DNA from: Candidatus Hydrogenedentota bacterium
GTDB lineage: Bacteria; Hydrogenedentota; Hydrogenedentia; Hydrogenedentiales; CAITNO01
Direction of reading: 5' to 3'
DNA: 5,034 nt
Assembly (NCBI GenBank): GCA_903922535.1
Contig: CAIXUF010001355.1
Location: forward strand, 1 to 5,034
Made by a program: the position numbers and the translations under genes. The notes beneath the pieces were generated by a model that was not told the origin of the DNA, ran no database searches, and saw nothing but the letters and a program-made list of their open reading frames with translations. Numbering within the stretch: position 1 is the first letter of the stretch; the number at the start of each line of letters is the position of its first letter. Shown here in pieces: positions 1-4,920 of this stretch.

Positions 1-1113
1 CTCCTGTTCGGCCAGGTCGCGCATGTCATTAGCCCGCTGAATGGCGGCCTGCTGCGCGGCCAGCCGCGCGTCGCGCTCAAGAATAAGGTTCTCCGCCTGG
101 AGGCGCTTTCCCTCGGCGGTGTCGTGCAGCGGATTGGCCTTGGTGGCCTTCTCAAAGGCGGCCCGCGCATCCTCCAGCTTGTTTTCCTTGAGGGCGGCGT
201 CGCCCTTGGCCACGTAGAAGTCGGACACTTTCTGCACGACGTCGCGGCGGTCGGGCGCATTGGCAATGACGGTTTCGTACTCCTTGATGGCCCGTTCCTG
301 GAAGCCCGCGTCAAGCAGCAGATCGCCAATCTTGGCGCGCATATCGGGTGTGATCGGCGTCACCGCCGCGTACTGCGCGTTCGCCTGGTCGATTTCCTTC
401 TCGCTGTGCCGCTTGATGAAGAACGCGTAGGCGTCGAGCACATACCGCTGCATTTGCGCCTCGGAAACGCCGCCCGGCACGGTCTTGGAGGAGAGGATGG
501 TCCACCACACGTCACAAACGGCGGCGACGGAACGGCTGGCGTCGGCCGGCAATGTGGCCGCGGCAATGCCCTTGAAACCCACGCCGTTCTGGTACTGTTT
601 CAGGATCATTTCGTCGCTGGCCCTGGCCTCAAGCAGCACATTCTGGAAGTAGGTCCGGGAATCGACGTCTTTGCGCGGCGACTGCTTAAGCTGCACGCCT
701 TGGAGTGCCTTGTCCGTGTCCTCATTGTACTGGTTGCGGTAGTTGACCTGCGCGCTGCGCATGGGAGAGGTAATCATCGCCACCACCTTGCCGACCACGC
801 CCATGCGGTAGGCATAATAGGTGTCGACGCGGGATTGTCGCATGGCGGCAAGCAGGGCCATCTCCGACTCCACGGCCTGGATTGGGTTGTTGGCAAGGTC
901 CGGATAGGACAGTTCCAACTCCGACACTGAAACGGCGGCGCCGGCCTTGATCTCGCCGGACAGCCGGACCAGGGGCACGTCACCGTTCTTGGACAGCAGG
1001 TTCATCGCCGTGCTGACGATGGCCGCCTGGCCGCGCGGTCCCCATGCCGCCGCGGGCAACGCGGCCAGCAGCGCCAGAACCACGACGAGCGCAATCTGTT
1101 TTCGAATCGCCAT
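1..1113 (-). CDS. Secreted TPR protein with a degenerate zinc-PLC/S1-P1-like N-terminal region (partial, 3' end outside window)
   Basis: An uninterrupted frame of 371 codons runs from ATG at 1113 to the left edge; the C-terminus is missing. The start is supported by GGAGGAGAG at 1122-1130 and by a signal peptide directly after it: MAIRKQ, then a hydrophobic stretch (residues 7-22) ending AAA, with likely cleavage before Trp24. The mature protein would begin WGPRGQ. Residues 97-118 (YYAYRMG to TSPM) resemble the helix that carries metal-binding His/Asp in zinc-dependent phospholipase C and S1/P1 nucleases, but those residues are replaced here. Residues 257-330 form about two TPR-like helix pairs (around AIKEYETVIANAPD and ARAAFEKATKANP). 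Residues 333-371 are charged and Ala/Gln-rich, probably coiled coil. It follows the TPR/zinc-ribbon gene by 30 bases and is presumably co-transcribed. It likely acts outside the cytoplasmic membrane, perhaps as a scaffold rather than an enzyme. The coding call is firm; the function is unknown. Confidence 0.88.
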   Translation of the reverse strand, partial: MAIRKQIALVVVLALLAALPAAAWGPRGQAAIVSTAMNLLSKNGDVPLVRLSGEIKAGAAVSVSELELSYPDLANNPIQAVESEMALLAAMRQSRVDTYYAYRMGVVGKVVAMITSPMRSAQVNYRNQYNEDTDKALQGVQLKQSPRKDVDSRTYFQNVLLEARASDEMILKQYQNGVGFKGIAAATLPADASRSVAAVCDVWWTILSSKTVPGGVSEAQMQRYVLDAYAFFIKRHSEKEIDQANAQYAAVTPITPDMRAKIGDLLLDAGFQERAIKEYETVIANAPDRRDVVQKVSDFYVAKGDAALKENKLEDARAAFEKATKANPLHDTAEGKRLQAENLILERDARLAAQQAAIQRANDMRDLAEQE

Positions 1114-1143
1114 AACCCGTTCTCTCCTCCGGTCCGCCTGGGT

Positions 1144-2694
1144 TCAGGACGTCTTCTCGGTCTGTTTCAACTGGTTTACAAGAAGTTCCACTTCATTCCG
1201 TCGCGGCGTTCCGGCCGCCTTGTCCGCGGTAAGCTCCAAATAGCGGTCCAACTCGCGGACGCCGTCGGCCACGGCGTTCTTGCCGACCAGCATCAGGCCC
1301 AGTTCAAGGTGGGCTCCGGGATAGTTCGCGTCGGCCTGAATGGCGCGACGATAAGACTGTTCCGCCTCGTTCGGGTTGGCCTGCTGGGCCTGCACCTGCC
1401 CCTGCACGGTGAACAGCCGCGCCGATGACACGCCCAGTTCCGTGGCGCGGCGCACGGAGAGCAGTGCCTTGTCCGGCTGGTTCTTCTTGACGTAGAGTCC
1501 GGCCATTTGCAGCGCGGCGGGTCCGGCAAAGGGACCGTTTCCGGTGGAAATGCGCTCGTACTCGACGAGCGCCTCCGTTCCCAGCCCGGTGAGTTCGAGC
1601 GCAAGGGCGGCGTAAAAGGGCTGCCGCGGGTCGTCTTTGAGTTCCGCCTTGGCCCCGTTGAACAGGGTCAGCGCCTTTTCATACTTGCCGCTCTGCAGGT
1701 AGAGCATGCCAAGCTGCATCTTTGCCATGCCGGCAACGCTGGTGTTGAGTTCGACGGCCTTGGCGAGGGCCTCCTCGGCGGCCTCCGACTGGCCCTCCAG
1801 GTTGAGCACAAACCCCAGGGCGGCGGCGGCGTCACCGCTTTCGGGCGCGACGGCGCGCGCCTTGCGCAGCATTTCCTCGGCCTCGGGCAGACCGCGCTGC
1901 AGGGCGCGCCCCACGCCAAAGGTCGTTTGGAGAGACCCGTCGGCAAGCGCCGGATTGTCGCGCAGGTCCTGGGACAGCGTGTCTTGGGCGCTGAAATCGC
2001 CCAGCGCGCCGAGTGTCATGGCGAGCAGGCGCACGGCATGTTCGTTGCCGGGGGTGCCAGCGAGTATTTCACGCAGGATGACCGCCTGCTTCTTCAAGCC
2101 GTCGTCTCCGGATAAACGTCCGGCGGCGACCACGGCCAAGAAACCGGTTTCCGCGTTCTTGGTGTCAAGCTTGTAGGCCGCCTCCAGGGCGTCGGCCGCC
2201 TTGGCATACTGCTGCCCCTGCCAGAAAAGCTTGCCTTGCAGCACCCGCGCATCACGGTCACCCGACTTGTTCTGCACGTACGCCTGAAGTTTGTTGAGGG
2301 CTTCGGGGATGTTTCCCTGCGCCGCAAGCTGCCTGGCGCTGTCGACAGGGTTCCGCAGCATGCGTGCGGCCAGAAAGCCGCCGCCGCCCAACAACACCAC
2401 CAGGAACAGCCCCCCTGCGACCATCCCAAGCCAGCGCAGCATGCCGCCGCCCCCAGCCTTTTGCGGGGCCTTGTTCTCCATCACGATTTTTTGGCCCGTA
2501 AGAAGATTGGTGCCGCAGGCCAAACAGATAATGTCGCCCGGTTGAACGGGACGGGCGCAGTTGGGACAGGTCTGCGCCCGAAATCCCGGCTTGGGCGGGA
2601 TGAGCGACCCAACGGTCTGCAGGGGCCCCCCGCAATGGGCGCAGTTGCGCAATCCCGAACCGGTCTCTTTACCGCAGAAAGGACATCGGATCAT
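1144..2694 (-). CDS. Membrane-anchored TPR protein with two N-terminal zinc ribbons
   Basis: This is a 516-residue protein ending at TGA (1144-1146). Two zinc ribbons of identical spacing open it: C4, C7, C18, C21 and C43, C46, C57, C60 (CxxC-x10-CxxC). A Gly/Ala/Leu-rich membrane span follows at about 86-110, flanked by Arg. Residues 115-510 are about ten TPR-like helix pairs, with typical pieces such as AAEEALAKAVELN and YEKALTLFNGAKAEL. The ribbons probably face the cytoplasm and the TPR array the outside, or the array is cytoplasmic if the span is a hairpin; the sequence does not decide this. TPR arrays usually bind protein partners. ATG 2694 was chosen because the first ribbon starts three codons later. 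In-frame GTG at 2703, with AAGGAAGG nine bases upstream, is a close rival, and GTG at 2757 would add an unconserved-looking leader. It is the middle gene of the putative operon. No specific function is recognised. Confidence 0.92.
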   Translation of the reverse strand: MIRCPFCGKETGSGLRNCAHCGGPLQTVGSLIPPKPGFRAQTCPNCARPVQPGDIICLACGTNLLTGQKIVMENKAPQKAGGGGMLRWLGMVAGGLFLVVLLGGGGFLAARMLRNPVDSARQLAAQGNIPEALNKLQAYVQNKSGDRDARVLQGKLFWQGQQYAKAADALEAAYKLDTKNAETGFLAVVAAGRLSGDDGLKKQAVILREILAGTPGNEHAVRLLAMTLGALGDFSAQDTLSQDLRDNPALADGSLQTTFGVGRALQRGLPEAEEMLRKARAVAPESGDAAAALGFVLNLEGQSEAAEEALAKAVELNTSVAGMAKMQLGMLYLQSGKYEKALTLFNGAKAELKDDPRQPFYAALALELTGLGTEALVEYERISTGNGPFAGPAALQMAGLYVKKNQPDKALLSVRRATELGVSSARLFTVQGQVQAQQANPNEAEQSYRRAIQADANYPGAHLELGLMLVGKNAVADGVRELDRYLELTADKAAGTPRRNEVELLVNQLKQTEKTS

Positions 2695-2771
2695 CTCAGC
2701 CACGGCACCCTGCCTTCCTTTGTTCCAGGCACCGGATCGGCCGGGGAGTCCCGGCACAACCCGTCCCGCCG

Positions 2772-2942
2772 TTAAACTTCATCCGCGGGAAATGTTTCTC
2801 CGCATTTTTCGCACTGTTTCGCCTCGATCCGGTTGCGGGCGGCGCAACGCGGACACTTACGTGTAAACAATGACGGCACACTAATCAAGGCCACAAGAAG
2901 GATGACGCCCACCATCGCCCACAAATAGGCAGTTGAACTCAC
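2772..2942 (-). CDS. Small single-span membrane protein with C-terminal zinc ribbon
   Basis: This is a 56-residue protein starting at GTG 2942 and ending at TAA (2772-2774). Residues 6-26 form a hydrophobic membrane span, followed by Thr-Arg-Lys. A zinc ribbon comes next, with C30, C33, C44 and C47 (CPRC, ten residues, CEKC), and an acidic tail ending ADEV. By the positive-inside rule the ribbon is cytoplasmic. The frame is open further upstream to TTG 3083, but that start lies upstream of the predicted promoter, whereas GTG 2942 has GGAGGA (2951-2956) eight bases away; TTG at 2945 is also possible. The ribbon spacing is the same as both ribbons in the next gene downstream, 77 bases away, which suggests related roles in one operon. 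The gene is small but is supported by promoter, ribosome binding site and motif. Its function is unknown. Confidence 0.72.
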   Translation of the reverse strand: MSSTAYLWAMVGVILLVALISVPSLFTRKCPRCAARNRIEAKQCEKCGETFPADEV

Positions 2943-2950
2943 CAACGCAT

Positions 2951-2956
2951 TCCTCC
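2951..2956 (-). promoter_or_regulatory. Shine-Dalgarno site of the small zinc-ribbon gene
   Basis: The minus strand reads GGAGGA, with eight bases between it and GTG 2942. This site decides the start of the 56-residue protein, because a much longer frame is open upstream. An out-of-frame ATG lies in the spacer and terminates after three codons. Confidence 0.7.
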
Positions 2957-3003
2957 GGGCATGACGGTCCGTCCATCCGAGATAAACCTGAAACCACATG
3001 ACC

Positions 3004-3032
3004 ATTATACACGCAAGCGGCCGATCTGCCAA
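3004..3032 (-). promoter_or_regulatory. Sigma-70-type promoter for the three-gene minus-strand operon
   Basis: On the minus strand, TTGGCA (3027-3032) is followed by a 17-base spacer and a perfect TATAAT (3004-3009). Predicted transcription starts near 2997, giving a leader of about 54 bases before GTG 2942. No other equally good promoter is visible before the two downstream genes, so it probably serves all three. A second TATAAT-like box on this strand at 3087-3092 lacks a good -35 partner. Confidence 0.72.
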
Positions 3033-3161
3033 CACTATTGTCAACAGAACCCCAATCCATGACAACGATCCGATTTGGCGCAACTAATTATAAAAGCTTG
3101 ACTTAGCCTGCGAACAGTGAAGAGGAGTCGCATCTTGAAAATGCGTCTAGTGCGTGAACAA

Positions 3162-3191
3162 AGCCCGAAGCAAGCAATTACACATCGGGCT
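3162..3191 (-). terminator. Probable intrinsic terminator after the left membrane-protein copy
   Basis: On the minus strand, AGCCCGA and TCGGGCT form a 7-bp perfect stem around a 16-base loop, followed by TTTGTT. It lies about 15 bases downstream of the stop of the left three-span membrane protein gene. The large loop and broken T-run make it a modest candidate. A related sequence occurs at 3889-3919 after the right copy. Confidence 0.45.
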
Positions 3192-3205
3192 GATTTGCAC
3201 GATTA

Positions 3206-3760
3206 CTAGCTGAAGAAGCCTTTGCGCGGCGACTTGGCCGGCTTTCTTGCCCATTCATCGGCATAACGCTTTGCACCATATTTGCGGGCCAGAGCCTGCG
3301 CATCGCGGATTGCCAAGTCCCTCCTGTTGGCGTTTATGGTAGAACGCGGTTTCGCTCGTGGGATGCGTACAGGACGGAACTTGAGTATGGCAAGAATAAT
3401 GGCGACCATGAACCCGCATTCCACATACATGATCCACTGGGGGTCGTACAAATCTTTGTCCCAGAACCTGACCAGTGGAGTGGACCAAAAGACGGCATCA
3501 ATGGGCACCCCCTCCTTGGTCAGCGCGTAAACGGATGAATTGGTCCTGAACCAAGCCGCAACAGGGACCACCAGGTAGAAGACAACGTGCATGGTTACAA
3601 CATAAATGCTTATTTCGACGGTGCTTAAGATGATGGGACCAGAGTGTCTGCGCGTGAAATAGATGAATGGCAGCGCTATGGCGCACACAAGTGTGCAGGT
3701 GGCCGCATGGGCGCGGACATAGTCCGAAAAAAGAAAATAGTTCTCTGCGAATTCATCCAT
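3206..3760 (-). CDS. Uncharacterised three-span membrane protein, left copy of a tandem pair
   Basis: This is a 184-residue protein from ATG 3760 (MDEFAENY) to a double stop TAG-TAA. The start is fixed by AAGGAGA (3766-3772), and the right copy starts at the same aligned residue. The frame extends upstream to 3856, but that covers the predicted promoter. Predicted spans are at about 18-36, 45-71 and 109-127. Basic residues after spans 1 and 3 (TRRH; RPVRIPRAKPR) predict N-terminus out, the 72-108 loop out and the C-terminus in. The loop is the most conserved part between the copies (TNSSV, LTKEGVP, DAV, WSTP, FWD, LYDP). The cytoplasmic tail is basic and carries KRYADEWA near its end. No known family is recognised. 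The conserved outer loop could bind a ligand or partner, which is inference only. It has its own promoter at 3795-3823. Confidence 0.85.
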   Translation of the reverse strand: MDEFAENYFLFSDYVRAHAATCTLVCAIALPFIYFTRRHSGPIILSTVEISIYVVTMHVVFYLVVPVAAWFRTNSSVYALTKEGVPIDAVFWSTPLVRFWDKDLYDPQWIMYVECGFMVAIILAILKFRPVRIPRAKPRSTINANRRDLAIRDAQALARKYGAKRYADEWARKPAKSPRKGFFS

Positions 3761-3794
3761 ACACGTCTCCTTCTGGCAATGACCCTGCAAACCA

Positions 3795-3823
3795 AGTGTA
3801 GCAGACAAACACCTGTTCGACAA
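3795..3823 (-). promoter_or_regulatory. Promoter of the left three-span membrane protein gene
   Basis: The minus strand shows TTGTCG (3818-3823), 17 bases, then TACACT (3795-3800), with 34 bases to ATG 3760. Each box matches the consensus only in part, but the same two hexamers with the same spacer and nearly the same distance to the start codon stand before the right copy. That conservation between duplicates is the main support. Confidence 0.6.
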
Positions 3824-3888
3824 GTGCATGGGGCATTGAAGATTGGAAACGCGCACTGCATTTGGAGAATGCTTCTATTGCGCAAGCA

Positions 3889-3919
3889 GGGCTCGAAGCA
3901 GGCGTTTACGCGTCGGGCT
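3889..3919 (-). other. Imperfect hairpin overlapping the stop of the right membrane-protein copy
   Basis: On the minus strand, GCCCGA pairs with TCGAGC with one C-A mismatch. A small inner inverted repeat (GCG, TAAA, CGC) contains the TAA stop at 3906-3908. The sequence aligns with the terminator candidate at 3162-3191. There is no T-run downstream, so it may be a decayed terminator. Read-through into the left copy is possible. Confidence 0.3.
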
Positions 3920-4517
3920 TGTTTATAGTGCTTGATGATCTGCCTATCGTCGTGCCTGACTGTCTGCGAACACGGCTTTCGCACGACACTTTGGCCACCT
4001 CCCCGGCCCATTCATCGGTATAACGTTTTGGGTTGTTCTTATTGGCCACGAACTGGGCGTATTTTTCCAATTCGCGCTTCCTGGAACCGTCCATGCTATA
4101 ACGCGGCTTCGCCTTTCTGGGGCGCAGGGGGCGATATTTCAACACGAGAAGAACTATGACGGCCATAAGACCGAATTCCATCCACAGGAACCAGGGGGGA
4201 TCATACAGGCTCGTGTCCCAAAACTTGACCACTGGAGTGGACCAATGGACGGCGTCACTGGGCACCCCCTCCTTGGTCAGCACGTGGACGGATGAATTGG
4301 TCATGAACCAAGCCGCGAGAACAGCCGCCAGATGGGCAAGCACGTGCATTATTGAAAGATAGATGCATATTTCAACTGCGTATAATATAAATGGAGTGCT
4401 GCGTTTGCGGGTGAAGTAGACCAATGGCGCCACAATGGCGCAGCCGAGAATGTAGGCGGCCCAATAGGCACGAATATGATTTGACAGAAGCAGCCAAGGT
4501 TCTGTGGAGGCATCCAT
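3906..4517 (-). CDS. Uncharacterised three-span membrane protein, right copy with extended C-terminus
   Basis: This is a 203-residue protein from ATG 4517 (MDASTEPW) to TAA (3906-3908). AAAGGAAA lies six to seven bases upstream, and the start coincides with that of the left copy. It aligns gaplessly with the left copy over residues 1-139, at about 76 identities counted by hand, with the same three spans and the same extracytoplasmic loop (TNSSV, LTKEGVP, DAV, WSTP, FWD, LYDP). The basic tail again contains KRYTDEWA. The C-terminus differs: where the left copy has TAG, this copy reads CAG (Gln) and continues for 18 residues ending TINKPDA, rich in Ser, Thr and Arg. It lies 145 bases upstream of the left copy and has its own promoter. 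The family is not recognised; the duplication itself shows the protein is a real, selected product. Confidence 0.86.
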   Translation of the reverse strand: MDASTEPWLLLSNHIRAYWAAYILGCAIVAPLVYFTRKRSTPFILYAVEICIYLSIMHVLAHLAAVLAAWFMTNSSVHVLTKEGVPSDAVHWSTPVVKFWDTSLYDPPWFLWMEFGLMAVIVLLVLKYRPLRPRKAKPRYSMDGSRKRELEKYAQFVANKNNPKRYTDEWAGEVAKVSCESRVRRQSGTTIGRSSSTINKPDA

Positions 4518-4550
4518 ACCCGTTTCCTTTGCATGGTTTTTTGCCTGCCG

Positions 4551-4579
4551 AGTGTAACAGATAACCGTCTTTGCGACAA
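4551..4579 (-). promoter_or_regulatory. Promoter of the right three-span membrane protein gene
   Basis: TTGTCG (4574-4579), 17 bases, then TACACT (4551-4556) on the minus strand, with 33 bases to ATG 4517. Both hexamers and the spacer length are identical to those of the left copy, so the duplication carried the promoter with it. Confidence 0.62.
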
Positions 4580-4776
4580 AACAAGTCAAGGCCTTGGGAT
4601 CCTATTCTCCGGTCCGACCCCATTTTGGCATTGTCTAAAACCGGACAGCAGGTTCATGAACGGGTGTTCCTGACCAAGTTCGTCTTGCCGCGCAACCCAC
4701 AACCCCTTGCGTGGCCATGGGTTGCAGTATTTGCCGTTTTTCGCAGAATGTTGTCCACCGCGTATCCCCCACTTTT

Positions 4777-4792
4777 CCACAGCATATTGTGG
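4777..4792 (+). promoter_or_regulatory. NrdR box 1 (upstream)
   Basis: CCACAGCATATTGTGG is a 16-base imperfect palindrome that matches the NrdR-box consensus ACACWATATATWGTGT at 12 of 16 positions, including the outer CAC/GTG-type arms and the central ATAT. NrdR is a zinc-ribbon/ATP-cone repressor of ribonucleotide reductase genes. The site lies just upstream of the -35 box of a gene whose product starts with an ATP-cone, which fits. Confidence 0.68.
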
Positions 4793-4807
4793 CCCTTTCC
4801 CAAGATA

Positions 4808-4823
4808 CCCCTTGACATGGTGG
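4808..4823 (+). promoter_or_regulatory. NrdR box 2 (overlapping the -35)
   Basis: CCCCTTGACATGGTGG matches the NrdR consensus at about 9 of 16 positions, weaker than box 1, but it starts exactly 31 bp downstream of it, close to three helical turns. Paired NrdR boxes at about this spacing are typical. It covers the TTGACA hexamer, so bound repressor would block RNA polymerase. Confidence 0.5.
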
Positions 4824-4840
4824 TTTGTTACGGCTAGAAT
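4812..4840 (+). promoter_or_regulatory. Sigma-70-type promoter of the ATP-cone gene
   Basis: A perfect TTGACA (4812-4817), 17 bases, then TAGAAT (4835-4840), one base from consensus. Transcription would start near 4847, leaving a leader of about 75 bases before ATG 4921. The strong promoter combined with operator overlap suggests expression controlled mainly by repression. Confidence 0.75.
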
Positions 4841-4903
4841 CAGTCCTGTTGCGGCCCGATGCGGCGGGCGGCAAACCTGACCAAGGTGCGAATAATTTGA
4901 TGC

Positions 4904-4910
4904 GGAGGGA
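4904..4910 (+). promoter_or_regulatory. Shine-Dalgarno site deciding the ATG 4921 start
   Basis: GGAGGGA lies ten bases before ATG 4921. An in-frame ATG at 4900 is upstream of this site and has no good ribosome binding site of its own, so 4921 is preferred. Confidence 0.65.
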
Positions 4911-4920
4911 GCATAGGTAT

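Larger units (their letters stand above)
3162..4579. repeat. Tandem gene duplication: two diverged units with promoter, gene and 3' hairpin
   Basis: Unit 1 (about 3162-3823) and unit 2 (about 3889-4579) each contain a promoter, a ribosome binding site, a three-span membrane protein gene and a hairpin with related sequence. DNA identity remains high in patches. For example, GGGCACCCCCTCCTTGGTCA occurs at 3503-3522 and again at 4260-4279, and ACGGATGAATTGGTC follows in both. Protein identity of about 55% indicates an old duplication. No transposase or flanking direct repeats are visible. Confidence 0.8.
4518..4920. other. Divergent intergenic region of about 400 bases
   Basis: The left part holds the minus-strand promoter of the right membrane-protein copy (4551-4579). 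The right part (4777-4910) holds the operator, promoter and ribosome binding site of the plus-strand gene at 4921. Between about 4590 and 4776 I see no convincing gene. Open frames there on either strand lack a ribosome binding site or recognisable protein features and cross the regulatory sites. A short sequence at 4604-4627 (TTCTCCGGTCCGACCCCATT and on) looks like debris of an interspersed repeat. Confidence 0.6.

Noticed and set aside
124..930. Long plus-strand open frame of 268 codons opposite the secreted TPR protein
   Set aside because: It is antisense to a convincing gene with signal peptide and ribosome binding site. Its product is rich in His, Gly, Arg and Val without a coherent domain, as expected from the complement of GC-rich coding DNA.
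1507..2775. Overlapping plus-strand open frames opposite the TPR gene
   Set aside because: They mirror GC-rich TPR codons. They show no ribosome binding sites or recognisable motifs, and the minus-strand frame has clear zinc ribbons and TPRs.
2943..3083. Extended N-terminus of the small zinc-ribbon gene from TTG 3083
   Set aside because: The extension covers the predicted promoter at 3004-3032, while GTG 2942 has a well-spaced GGAGGA.
3162..3919. CRISPR-like or mobile-element repeats in the duplicated region
   Set aside because: There are only two long diverged units containing genes, with no regular short repeats, no spacers, no transposase and no terminal inverted repeats. Ordinary tandem gene duplication explains them.
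4571..4837. Plus-strand open frame of 88 codons in the spacer
   Set aside because: It overlaps the right copy's promoter at one end and the TTGACA promoter at the other, and the product has no recognisable features.
4841..4920. Cobalamin riboswitch in the leader of the ATP-cone gene
   Set aside because: The predicted leader is only about 75 bases and shows no B12-box-like conserved core, so it is too short for a full cobalamin aptamer.
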